From: Baylisascaris procyonis
Taxonomy: Eukaryota; Nematoda; Chromadorea; Rhabditida; Ascarididae
DNA length: 64,000 bases
Direction: 5' to 3'
Assembly: GCA_037389465.1 (NCBI GenBank)
Contig: JAZARR010000214.1
Coordinates: forward strand, 434,001 to 498,000
Under the pieces are notes generated by a model. That model ran no database searches. It saw nothing but the letters and a program-made list of their open reading frames with translations, and was not told the origin of the DNA. The translations under genes and the position numbers were made by a program. Within the stretch, counting starts at the first letter, position 1; every line of letters begins with the position of its first letter. Shown in pieces: positions 44,881 to 58,700 of the stretch.

Positions 44881-47800
44881 ACGATGAATGAACTTGGAAT
44901 TAGCGCTTTTTACTTTTTGAAAAAAAGTCGCCCATAAAGCTTTTGTTGATCTTGTAACAAGGCACTACCGCTCCCAATCCTTTAAAATATTGCAGCATCA
45001 AGTGGTAAACAACATTCATCGTCCAAGAACTAGCAACAGTGACATCCGTTGTTAGTGAAAAGAAGCGTCAAAAAGTTTTGTCAATCAAACTAACACTGAA
45101 ATCGTTCACCGTTCTCTATGTAAATTTGTGCTTCACTTTGTAGCTGAATACATAGGTCACAACATGTTTCTTCATTAAAATAGAGCTCCCCCAGGTCTTA
45201 ACAAGTTTCAGTGAGTTAGCGAGAGCGAGCTCAATTTCTCAGCAACTTTCCATTAACCATTTAGGACAGCTAAAGTTGCTACCATATAATGCCACGATGA
45301 TCCACGGACAGTTAAAGTTCAATGTAATCTTAAGGCAAGAAAAATCTCGTTTAAGGTGATATAGAAAGAGGTGCGGCGACTACTGCTTATTCGTATTACT
45401 ATACTCTCGGATAGTCTATCATCCCAGTAGCTTTCAGCACTTACAACTGAGCAATAGATGTTTTCTATGCAGGAAAGGAGTAGACGAACGGTCACTATCT
45501 GATCAACCAACACTAATCAGTAAAAACGAATTCACATATAGGCTTTGGTCAAATATTCCATTTAAAAATCTTTTGATTGTCGACTCCAAATAAGAATGCA
45601 ATAATAGATAAATCCAGAAATGTGCTATTGCAGCAATCGCTCTTGTGGCATTATATGACAGCAAATGGGTTTCTTTTTTTGTTTTCAGTCCCAAAACATC
45701 ATATTACAATTAACATAAGCTTCTTCTAAACGATAGTTGCAGTCAGACGTGCCACTCACTGGCAAATGGTTTCTTTTATCAATTTCATTATTTCTATTCA
45801 TTACAGTAGATCACCTAAATAGAATCACGTCCAATCGCTCCATTTTACGGATTTATATTTCCTATCTCACTGTTTCTACAATTCAAAAAATGCTCTATTT
45901 CAAAGGATTGTAGATGCATAGAAACGACACGTATTCACTCAATCATCTAATAAAGGGTATGCTGAAGTGAAGGACTTTACTTAAGATGAAAATAATCTAA
46001 ACACCCCGCTTATCGAACAAAATGCCGCACTCAAATCTAGAAAACAGATGCAACTAAACAAAGTTCAATGCATCACAGCATACTCCGATAAATTCGCTCA
46101 CTTAATATATTATCCTGAATATCCAATAGGTATTAGTCGCTGATATTCCAATACCCACAAAATGTAAATATAATACAGTTTGAAAAAGAAATCAGCAACG
46201 GTTATCAGCAAAAAATATTGCAGCAGATGGCAGATGCAATACTTCGACAGTGTCATACATATAAATACTTTCTTGCAAGTCAACCATAACAAAGATTACT
46301 TATATATGTTTATATGAATATATGTGCGCAATTATCAGATTGATAGTTTTACATGTGTGATTTAAAATATTTTCATTTCTTGGATCATCTGTACTCTAAG
46401 CTCGATTGAAATCAGTTTTTAGGGATGTGCTGCGCATTACAGCACTCATTGGATCGGCTTTTGCGCACAATTCACCACAATTCACCACTTTTGTTAATCC
46501 ACAGTAACAACTCGTCGAATCTAGTGGTTAGATAGAAACTGTAGCCACATATTAGTGGAAATGCATGCGATAACAAAGAAAGTTTGTTCTTCAGGATTAG
46601 AGCACACGAAATAGATGATGGGGTTTGCAAAGGAGAGTATATCAGAGCATCTCGTCCTCAACTTTGAGCACCGCTATAATTTTACTACAGCTCAGCGTCT
46701 CATGAGGATCATTAGCACATCCAATATATTTTTTGGAACCAAAAATCAACAAGAAATATTACATTGAGTAAATGAAAATGAATTATAAGTGTTCAGGCGA
46801 ATGAAGCGAATGATACTTCTGTCATTACATAAAAAACTTTTGAAGCTTTAAAAAGAAGCGATCAATGCCCCGGCAAGCTTGGTGCCATACAACTGCAACA
46901 TTAAGCAGTACTGAATCTAGTTGTATCCTAAGGTCTTCTTGGATACCAACTGAGAGAGTGCAACTATGCTTGTTCAACAGCAAACAGCAGATGAATGCAA
47001 GGGTAATTCACGATGTAATGACATCGAAATAGGGGGAACAGACATCCTCAGCACCATTCCTAGTGGAATGAATGAGTCGAAGGAGCGAGAGAGGAATTAA
47101 TTATAGACAGGACTGGGGAAGGCATTGATCAAGGCTGTCGAGATAGCCTAAAATCTGCGATGGAAAACACACTCGCAGCTTTATAAACTACCTCATCGGC
47201 CTTTAGAATTTGCCCAACTCGTCAATGAAAGAGAATCATTGCAAATTTGGAGCATAACATGCAGAAGACAGCAATCGGGTTGCAATTAGCAACACTCTCA
47301 TAGAGAAAATATTATACGGTTAGAATTTTGCTGCATAACTCTACCTAGTTTTCACCACTTTCACGCATCATCAAATTTAACGCCAACTTTCCAACAAAGG
47401 TGATCGCTTTTGCATAATTGCACAACGTATCGCATCAACATCGAAAAGTGGAAGCAACATAAATGAAGTCCATCGCTAATTGCTTGCTTGTTGAATCACT
47501 GCATACATTGGCAATGAAAAATATTGCAACGCTGATTATCAAAAACCTCGTGAACAAATCAAAGGGAAGTTCTGCTTTACTTACTAAGTAAATCATATTG
47601 ACCAACCTTAAAGATCCGTTACTTAGAGGTCTGCAAATGCGATTGTATGAAGGCAGCCGAATCGCATATTTCGATCCGGGGCAGATTTTGGATGCTGACT
47701 GAAAAGAAAACTAGATATTTATGCAAATGCAAGGGAATAAGATTTAAAAAAAAAGAAATGAGTAAAGATAACATTATAAAAGCTTCTTTTGGTGCTTAGA

Positions 47801-48800
47801 TTATCGTCACGAAAATTAAAAATTTGAATTTACAATCGTCATACACCTTCATAATCGAAAAAAACACAATCTCCCAACTTATCAAAGTGTTGCAAGAATA
47901 ATATTTCGATATCTTAAAACGATAACCATATCAACAGTGGAAAAAGATAATTCAATAGCAGACGAAGAAAAAAAAGTAAAACAACTTGACAGAAATATGG
48001 TGATTGAAATATATAAGCAAAGTTGTGTTGCATGCGCATTTTGCTAATCGCCTTTGGAATTTCCACTGCAATAAATTTTTGCAAAAAAAAATTGTTTTGC
48101 ATCAATGTACGTCATATTATATCAAAAATAAAATGGAAGGAAATTTCGATGAATTTCAGAACAAAAAACATCCCATGAAGCAAATGCAAACATTTCTGGG
48201 ATGCTAGTGAAACCATCTCGAGAGAACATAACCAATAACCTAGAAAGAAGTGCTTCCTTTACTTTCAAAATTAAATTTTCTCTCATATCTTATATGAGAT
48301 TGAATGACAAACTGAAAAATGCTAATGCATCGAAAATAGAAGTATTTGCTTGCAAGCAAAGAAAATATTAAGATGAATATTGCAAAAGGCTTTACTTTGC
48401 AACAAATGCAATCTCCTTGTTGAAATTATCAGCTTCAATTTGCTACCTATCCATAAACCTCACTACCAACGTTTGCCGGCACTCACACGAGTAGATGAAA
48501 CGCTGTTCATAATATGCCATCCGAAATACAAGCAAAGATAGTTGCAAAAGATATACTTCATTGCTAAGAACAATGTCACGTTCGAAACGTTAGTGCTTAA
48601 AACTTAAAATATGCCTAACCCCTTTTGCAGTTCAAAGAAGTTTAGGTTGCATATCTATTGACCAGTTTCAACTTGCAAATAAGATTCCTGTGAACATATC
48701 ACTGGCAGGCACACTAAAGAAGAGGTATGCCGAACATATCAATATTCTGGCAAAGTAAGCGACTGCTTGTCGTAGTAGCCATTTTTGCGTTATCTGAAGT
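44881..48800. other. No gene seen
   Basis: Uniformly AT-rich. Frames are short; no splice-flanked open segment or repeat was noticed. Confidence 0.6.
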
Positions 48801-51800
48801 GAATCTTTATGGAATGTAAAATATGTAAAACGGCGCATGCGAAATGGATACTCACAGCCGGCAACTGGATCGAAAGAAGGAGGAATGACGGTGGTGGGCA
48901 GTCGCTCACAATGAGCGCCACTAAGAGAGGCACGGCCAAGCATGGAATTTCTCGAAGCGAAATTCGATATCGTCTAGACGACGGCGAGACGGCGGCGACG
49001 TTACCGTAGTCGAGTGCATCGATCAGTGGCTGGCTACCGCTGCACAATTTGCTCTCGCGGTCGTCATGTCAACACAAATGAGTCTCTTTCAGAGACGCCT
49101 TTTTCAGTGAAAGGCTATTTTCTGCAAAATAATTTGTTTCTTCAAGTGAAAAGGCAATATTTTCACAACGATAGCTCTCTCTCCCCTCCCCCCTTTGCTT
49201 GCTGAATGGCGTCATTCTTGTGAGAGGATGCCTTAGTGTGCAACAGCAATCGTGTGTATGAGCATAGTGCAATGCAAACGCGCACCCTCACCAAATGGAA
49301 TGGGCGCATCACTTTACGGTGCAGGACACACCTGCGCACCCACCTTGCCGCTCTCTTCGAATAACGAGATTGTGCACCTTTCGCGTTCTTTCAATGCAAC
49401 TCCACCTCACTCTCTAGCTACTGTATGTCTGTACTAAGATGCCCTCTACAATCATTTCGCATATGCCAACATATGTTCCACGCCCGTTATTCAAGTTGCT
49501 TACACTTGAAAATTTCTCATACACTTCCGGCACAACCATCAATTTGGCACAAAGAAAAATTGGGAAAGCACATTGGGGCACCCGTGGGAAATTTGCTTTT
49601 TGCAATTAGAAACAACAAACCAATTGAGCGCATGCTTCAATAATTGAGAAATCATAAAACTAAGAAGTCCAGTTGCCTGCGCAACCGATATTGTACAAAA
49701 TCCCGAAGAAATGTTACTTTTCCATACCCGATCGTCTATAGAATAAAATCTGACAGGCAATTTACAATAAACCTTTCAACAACTGGAACGGAACCAGACT
49801 TGCTGAATTTCATCGACTTGGCTTCTTTCATTTGACATTTTTAAATCTCTGAAAAAAAAAACAAACACACCGACATACAGGAAGAAATAAGGGCGCTAGT
49901 GTGCTTTTCAAAATTCCAAAAAACGCATAAAAATCTGAAATGCAAAACTGAGAACACAGCAAAACTTGTGACGACCCACAAAGAATCAATTCATACGCGT
50001 CTATGTCTCAGATATATGCCGATACCTATTTTTAAGCGCACTGCAGATCAGTCCACTATAGAATTGTGAGCCCTTGTCTCATCAATGATTTAACCGATGA
50101 AGCAAATCAACTATGACGATGAAATTTATTGAGTGTAATCTAGAGACTAGGATAATATTAACGCAACTGGTGATGTGATCATTGACTGGCTAGCAATTAA
50201 TAAGGAGATGATCTGTACAATGATCGAATTTTCAAAGAACGCATGATTAAACATTGCCTATTAACATTTATTACTTTTTGTTCGCAATTTTGCGCAAAAA
50301 TGCATTAAAGCGATGTCTCATCTGTGCGCATTTGTAATATGGATCTACGTCCTGAAATTACACTTGTATTCGGCTACTTTTCAATATTTACGAGCATTCG
50401 AGGGTGAGGCAAAAATTTCAAACGAAAATTCCTTCAAAGTGAACGGATGAGAAAGAATCGAACTTTCGGTGAAGTTTTGCATATAAGCGATTCTTTGAGA
50501 GGACCCGGTTTCCAAGATGTATTTACTTATTTGCACTAGAATAAACACCATTACGAAGCAGTCGAAACATTGGCATATTTAAATAATCGGTTAATTTACG
50601 CTAAATAAACATGTAAGCAAGAAAGTAAGGATTCCGGAAAAGAAATTGAATTGGAATTACCGCACTTATCCAAGATCAGGAAACGCATCGGTCGAGCCAC
50701 TTGATGTGGTAGATTGAAAGATGTAAGAAGCAGCAACCATTGTCAAAACTGTCTCGCATCCACGCCATCAGTGATGTATGGAAGTACTAGTTTTGCAGCG
50801 AGATGCACCAACCATCTGCAACAGTAGAAGCGGTGTGAGCGTTGGCGGAAAGTTGAAGTGGATTTGAAGGATTGCTTTGCACAAATAGATGCATCCTATA
50901 TTTCGAGCAAAATATACTGAAGAGTTTGCAAGAAATGGTCCAACAATTATTCTACTTTATATATCGAGCGCAGAAAAGCACCTGCATTAAACATTCGCAG
51001 TAGAATAAAACATCCAGCTGCTTATATTTTATCCTCCTCAAGAAATAGCTAGAGCTGCAATACCACAATTACAAATAATAAGAATCAAGTGTACGCTCCA
51101 ATAGAAAATCGAACAAACAGCTGTGATCAATAAATTTCATTTCGAAAGTGAATGAAACAATTATAATGTGACGATGAATGAGCTCAAATGTATGCCACAG
51201 TTTTATAGGTGAGAGACGTTGCAGTTTTACTCCAATGAGCCGCCTGAATGCAAATTATCCGCTGAAAACTGATTAGAATCCTAGTGGAATGGAGTGAGCA
51301 TATGTGAGCTATGCCACTGAAAAGGTATATGTGGCACTGCATGACTTGTCGAAGTTGCCCAATGACGGTAGGTGTTCCATGCAAGCATTCGATGAAATGT
51401 GTTTACAATGAAACAGAAGAATAAGATTAGGGTAGTGAAATGCACAGAAGTCATGGACTGTCGACTGCCAGAAGGAGAAGCAAGTCGATAAGTGTGTGGT
51501 CGTCAAGAGAGCACATCATAAAGACGTGATCACGGCTGTGCAAAGACTGGCTGTAGTGTGTGCTGCACATGAGCCGGTACTCAAAGTGCAATGGACTGCA
51601 CGCAACGCTCGCGATATTTGCACCTCAAATGGGAGGCGGACGAGGAGGACCGAGGACTCCGCTTAAAAGCATTCTTCGGCATCCGAGATGGAAGCCGGCT
51701 GCCGTCAAATAGCATCGATGAAAACACTCCTTGCACATATGCGCCCCCTTTCCCTTTGCTAGTGATGGGATCATCCGCAATGAATGCTATCATTCCACAA

Positions 51801-54800
51801 TCCTCAAAACAAACATTTTTCACCACCAACATACCACCTCTATGGTTATTATTCGTTTAGTCGTTCAGTATCGAATATGATTGCTACAAATAACACTATG
51901 CCAGCAGAGTAGATAAAACTATCAACATCAAAAAACAACGGAAAACAGAAGTTACTATGGAACAACAAAGTACAATGATCAATAAAGTACCTAAACTCAC
52001 CCAAGCAACAACTAGATTTGAGATGTTTTTCGACTCGAAGGACGGTAGTTTAATGGGGTCTACTTATTATAGAGCCCTAAAATTATGCCATCGAATCACG
52101 AGGACTGATTTCTAACTTCGGAGTGCCGTCACCAATACTAGAAGCCTGACCCTGAATAATCCACAAGTGCTAGAGTAGCCTCATTTAAAGAAATCGAAGT
52201 ATCCATACAAGTGGGGACTACTGCATGCCAGGTTACATGCTCATCAACAGTAAAGTAATGAGAGAGGAATAACTTATGTGCACAAGAGGACGATGTGAAC
52301 GAAAGGCTATAGTTGCAGACAAGGCACTACGAGAGAGACAAACGAGAGATAAATGTGACTCAGAGCACAGCCGATGAAACGCAATAAACGGCGAGGACGT
52401 ACGTGAGAAACAGAGGGTGCGTGCGAGTGGGCGTTGCGTTGTTTGTCGCCGCCTGCTTACGATTGTCTGCGCCGCTCTCCGTGCGCTTTCATCCGATACC
52501 CGTCGCCGTACGCTTCTTTTCTGTCCCACTGAACAGAACTCACACGACTACACCTCATATATACAGTACCCAAACAGTGAGCAATTTTATAGTGTGCCAC
52601 AATTCACTGACGGATATATTCTTGCAGGATTCGGAGTTCAAAGAATCAACGAATGAGAGTGAGGCAGTAATTGACAGCCGAATGAAAAATACTTGAAGCA
52701 TACTAGAGAGGCTGCAGCGATATGCGTTTTTCGATATTCGGCTTATCAGACCGACCAATTCCATTAATTGCCAATAAATTAAAAATCGTAAGTGATAAAA
52801 CACTCAAGCTTCAACTCATGATCGCCTACAGAAATCTTCAAGAAAACATTCGTTTTTTCCCTTCATTCAAGTCGTTATGAAATTAAAATTTGGTACCCTT
52901 AATTGCTCACTACTATTTTTGAAGTTAACGAGGGAAGTTGAAACTTGCTCGTCACACGGTATAAAATACAACGAAATTTCTGATGGCCTGTCAATTACAA
53001 CAACCACGCAAATAAGCATATAGATGAATGAATGTGCATAGGCATCAAAAGCAATTTGCTACCGCCATAGTTTGTGAACATCCCTTATACAGTGCTAAGA
53101 ATTCATATCAAAGAAACGGCATTTCCTTCGGAAGCTACCAAAACGCATTGAGTGCAAATCTAATGTAGAAAACGATGCAGATCAATTCGCCACAGTGAAT
53201 ATAAATTGATGTAGACTATGGTAGAGTGATGTATTCAAGAGGAGTGGGAGGAAGAGAAATGCAGAGAAACAATAGGGGAAAAATTGCACTTACAAAGTAG
53301 AAACGATAAGATTTATGGATGCGCCCCTTTGCACTTTCAGTGGCACCTCCTTCATTGTCGGATGATTAGATGTTTTCGACTATTTACAAAAATACCTCAG
53401 ATGAAGTCTGCATTTGTAATTGAAAACTTGAAGTGCTTAATTTTTTTCGGCGGTAAAAACTGATCAAATATTGAGAGTGGCAAATGCAATACCTGAATTA
53501 ACACTTAGGTAAACAAACAAATAAGGTGAACCTTCAACGCAACTTTTCAGTATAAGGTTAGATATATTTTAAAAAATTAAAAAAAAAACTATGATTTGAG
53601 CGCAATAAATTTCATCAACTTATATTCCACAATAAATGGCCATCTAGATGAGTGCGGTCAAATTATCACTCGTGGATTTCAGCGGAAAGATTGTTACCTT
53701 TCGAAAACAAAATATTTCTAAAGAGTGATTGAAAAACGTTCAGAAATTAAAAATCATTCGCCATACTGCGTCATTTCTCAGCAAAACTTTTCAATAATTA
53801 GTGATAAATCACAAGAAAAATGCATCTGAAACTAACCGTAAACAACTATATGCCGTGTTAAATGAGATTAGCATAGATCCTTAGCAGCTAAAACATCTCA
53901 GTGAAATACTCAGAAGAGCAATTGTAGAGCTTTTTTAAAAGTTCTGGAATTGTAGTCAAGTCTGAATTGAGTGTAATCGATTGGCTCGTTTATTGATAGC
54001 AAACATGATGGCCACGATCTTCAATACTAATGCAGTTCCAAGGGGATAGGTGGAAGGGGATATAGGGTGTAAATTTCCTGGATGAATATTCCAACGTACA
54101 AACAACGTAACCTCCCTCCATATCAGTCTCAAATAATAAGCGCCAAGAACAGTAGGCAATGCTATTTCAGTTATGAAGCATTTCAAAGGTATAGTGAAAG
54201 ATAGTTTCCATTCAAATGCTCTAACAATATGCATAAAGTAAAGCGAAAGGTTGGTCACATGCAGTGAAGTTATAAGAGGCGGAATTTATGTAATTCAGGC
54301 GGAATATCAACCCCTCAATATGTACTGCACTTAAGGACATCGGCATCGCTATTGCTAAATGCCTCATACAGCCTTAACGCTGCAGTGTCGATGTGAATGT
54401 TGGCCGGAATGCAGAATGAAACTAAGCAAAAGGTGGATAGCCGCTAAATGCAATGCAGAAATGGCGCTGAAGCAATTGGATTGAGTAGAATGTGGCTCCT
54501 ATTTTTTGAGCCACATATGGGATAGAAAAACTTGAATTAAGTTATCAAAGGGAACACCTCCTTAGTGATAAAAAAGCAAAACGGCAGTCACGATAAAGCA
54601 TATCATCCTAGCCGATGAGGATTACATGTCGTATAGCAGAGGAGAAGGGAGGGTATAAGAATAAATGTCCTACAGCTACACCGTCTTCAATTAACGCAAA
54701 ATAAAAGCGGAGGAATTCGAGGCGGATTATAGTAAACATAGTTCGGCTGTGGAGAGAACATAGAAATGTATGGCATCAACGGCGCAGTTCACTATGAAAT

Positions 54801-57800
54801 TGTAAAGTAATATCAAAGGCATCTGTGGTCGGTCGGTAAGGAAGATTTTTTTTCTCATTTCTTTAAATAATGCATAGAGCGCTGGCAAGTGACGCAAAAA
54901 AAAAAGAAACAAACTGCCCAAAAATCCCCCTTCTATGCAGCGTTCGCTTGTATGATGAAGCACATTTCGGTTCGTTCGCTCGGATCGACAACAAAGAGAG
55001 CTGGATCATGGTCAGGGCATCGATGTGGTCAGTAGTGGGCACTACGGAAGGCGATGGAGGACTAACGTCCACATCGCAATGCCCCCTCGCAGCATTCGAT
55101 CGGCTTTTCATATAACGGCACCACACGCACAACGAGTGTGTGAGGTGGAATTGCCCTGCCCAAAAATCAATATTTCAGCCAATGTGCATTAACGGTGAAG
55201 GCAGTTGATCGAAAAAAGAACACAAGATAAATTATATGAATGTTTGGATAGCATTAGTAGACAGCTGGAAAGACCTGTTGTGAAGCTTGAAAGCGATTTT
55301 GCACCTAGCGAACAGTGGCAAGCCAGCCGGTCGAATGTGTCGGGCGTTGTTAGTCGCGCAAACAACGAAGCAGACACTAGAGCGTTGCGTTTATACCGTA
55401 ACCACCCGTCGAAAAACCACCACATGTCCTTTCATCGCTACGTTGCCGCCCGATACCGGTTTATATGCCGTTCTTCTCCTGCCTGCAGGCGCTCGCTCCT
55501 ACCGCGTCCAAAAGCATACTTCGCCTGCAAATGCATTTCATTTTAAATTGCAATCAGTATTTTTTGCGTGTATACCTCCATGCATTCCCCCTATCTCACG
55601 GATATCCTTCCGTAATATCCTGCATTCGTTGAATGCGCAAACATTTATTCTAACGATCTTAACAGACCTGAGATGGGATTTGATTTAGGACTAACCCACG
55701 AACGATAGCATGCGTTTAAAGAGCGTACTTTTCACCAATTAGAGGGGATCTGAAAAACGATGTATAACCAAGCGCAATGAATGCGGTAAAAGATGATCAC
55801 CGCAAATGAGATGTGCACAGAAGCGAGATGCCTTGAAGGTGGTCGACCTCTCTAGTGAATGCTATTCACCTTTATAGATGTCACAATCGCGGAATTGAGT
55901 TGTGGCCACTGAAATGAAAAATCCGCAAAAAAAAAAAACTTGCAGCTTGCGGGATGACGCAACACTGTCTTGAATGATGAAACTCACTATGAGATATGCA
56001 ACATCTTATGAACAAAAGATGCATTGGAAACATCGGTAAGGGATCGCCGACATTATACAAGCCGGATGAGAGTCGAATAGGAGGTAGCCACGAAGGAGTT
56101 AGGGACGGAGCAAGAAGACTGGTAGAAGCAGGTCGTGCTTAAGCAAGTCGTCCTGCGCAGTGAATCCACTCGATGTTGATGTAGATGGAGGGCTATGCGG
56201 AGCAGTGTAGAGAGGACCGCCAGACCACCACCCTTCGCACCCGGCCAATGAAACGAATACTGTGCATGACGGGGTAGCGCGTGCGTCGACGCCTGCTCCA
56301 GCCTCTTGCCTCAATGCCGCTCGTGCACGAATTTCAAATGCAAGCCAATACCGCACCCAGAGTGAGCAGTTTGAATTAAATAGTGTCCCATCCACGGAGG
56401 GTGCAGACACACAAACAATGCAGAGATTAGAACAACGTCCTGGTATAAAAAAACGTCCGCGACTGATGTCTAGCCCGGCCGAGCAACTATCGATTGTGCC
56501 AGCCGACAAAAGCCTAAAAAATGACTGCGGCTCGAAACAGCGCCGTAATTGAAGAGAAGCAGGCTACAAATCAAAGCGCACATTGCTCGAACGCGCAACA
56601 AACTTGCAAAGAAGCAGACAGCGATGAAAACACTGTAGAAGCTTTCTAGCACCCATCGAAAGTGACAACGATTAGAACAAGGGGATATTAAAGTATGTAA
56701 AAAACTTGTGGAATATTTTAACTGTTGAGGCATGTAAAGTGCATTTCGCAGGTTGAAATGAAAAATAACGTTCCACTTGGAACCATACAGGTGCCCGCAA
56801 GATCACCACAGTGCCCACAAGCTTAGTTGCATTCGTAAGGTACAACACCTTTATGTATGGCCGATATCGGTAAGAAACGATGACAAGGAAAGAAAAGCAT
56901 GAGGAATGCAAAAAGAGTCTCACGTACATAACAAGATGTGCACCGAAGCGCCGAGCCGACACCCATGCTATGTCTCGGCAGGCAGTGCCTGGGCCGGCAG
57001 ACTCGTTCCAAAAAAAGCATCAGCCTGAAGCAGTGGAAACGTGAGCGCATAGAATCGATAGGCTTTTATGAGTGCTGGGCTGTCTCGACAAACCCGACAA
57101 AAAACGGCCTACCAGACACTCTCGCGCGTTCTCTGAAGTGGTTCTACGGGAAACACTATGACGGTATCGAAGTGCTCTAGATGGTAGACAAACGAGTTAC
57201 CGTTGCTGAAGGATTCGTACACTTTTCCAGATTCATGCATCAATGTGTCCTTCATAATGAAACGATGTTTGTGACACACACACACACACCCTTCCTCAAC
57301 TACAGCACACCTCCAACTATACAGAAAGAATATTTTAACCGTGACTCGCAAAAGTTTGAAACTCATGTCACGAGTCACCTTATTTCTACATTATAAATAC
57401 TTCAACTCACTTCAGTAGTGCAAACAGTTCACCATTAGACACAGATGAGGAAAACTTCCTCTTTTCTCATTTATAGAATGTGATTTCTAGCATTCTAAAC
57501 TGTACCAGAGAGAATTCCTTGATTAAACGGTTTGTCTAAGTACAGAAATTGTTTAGTCCGGTGATCTCTTACCATCACTGTTTTCTCAGGAAGGACTTAC
57601 AACAGGATCCCTTCAAACCCGATTCTACCACTCAAATAATTATCCGTTATTTGAAGTCCGATGTGCGATATTCGATAAAATTTACATAACAATTTTTTCT
57701 TCACTGTTGAAATCTTTGCTGATTAAATTTAAATGTCAAATAAATGAAATTTTCTTTCTGCTCGAATTTAGTGATTATTCCTTGCATGCTTAGAGTATTA

Positions 57801-58700
57801 TTAGTCCTACAGGTACTGCAGCATAAAAAAACACTTGTTGTTTATAGAATAGAAAAGAACAGAATGCAGTGAAGCAAATTTTCTGCGATAGCAACCAATC
57901 ATCGACTAACTCATTCCTCAGTATGATGGGCTCACTAATATTGAGGTTTTATCATAATCACCAAATTAGCAGAAATTCAAGCCGATAAAATTTATGCTAT
58001 TAATGAGCACATTTGTAGACTCTGTGAAGTGAACAGCATCTTAATTTTTGACGAGGATGCCTTTTTGACCAATAACTTTGATTCAGTTTAAATAAAACAT
58101 TTAGTTTTGAAAAAACACTACTTACTGGTCATTTTACTTTATCAATATAAGCAAAATAAAGTGAAATTTCCGCAGTTTTTTGAGTGAAAAATATACGAAA
58201 ATTCTGGATCTCGCTTATATCAAACAACAAATTATTCACTTCTCGCTAAGAATGTTGAAATACAGTTTTTAGCGGTGTATTGTTAAGGATGGTTCGAATA
58301 TTTTCTATAATTCAGCTTATCCCATACTCCAAAAGTTAAACAGTTGAAGCGATATTTACAGGTTAACGATGAGAAAGAAAAATTGCAAAATAAGCCATAA
58401 AACTTACTGCAAAAATGCTCGCTGTCAATGAGGAGGTTATTCTGAGGTTATATCAAAGCCGCACCCGAACACATAAAGAGTCGACTCGAAGAGGCGACTG
58501 CATCGAATGGCGGCTTCAAAAAAAAAGCAAGCACAGCGTCTGCGTCAATGCGAAGCCAGTCGCACAGCTGCATCAGTGAACCAATCGCCCCCTAAATAGA
58601 ACGCGAAGAGGGACGCCTTCTCAGCTGTTTGCAATCAGCGCGTCGAATGAAACTTCAAAAAAAAAAGCTGCTGCAACGTTTACATTTGTCATCTCTTTCG
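48801..58700. other. AT-rich region with several GC-rich islands
   Basis: Islands at about 48830-49060, 51590-51740, 52390-52530, 55310-55520, 56100-56560, 56930-57140 and 58440-58650 have more CpG and fewer stops than their surroundings, often on both strands at once. Such islands suit first exons or promoters. At 56.1-56.55 kb a + strand frame of about 114 codons (including RLEQRPGIKKRPRLMSSP) and a - strand frame of 136 codons overlap, so strand is undecided. No family recognised in any island. Confidence 0.4.
57279..57290. repeat. (CA)n microsatellite
   Basis: Short CA dinucleotide run of six or seven units. Confidence 0.8.
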
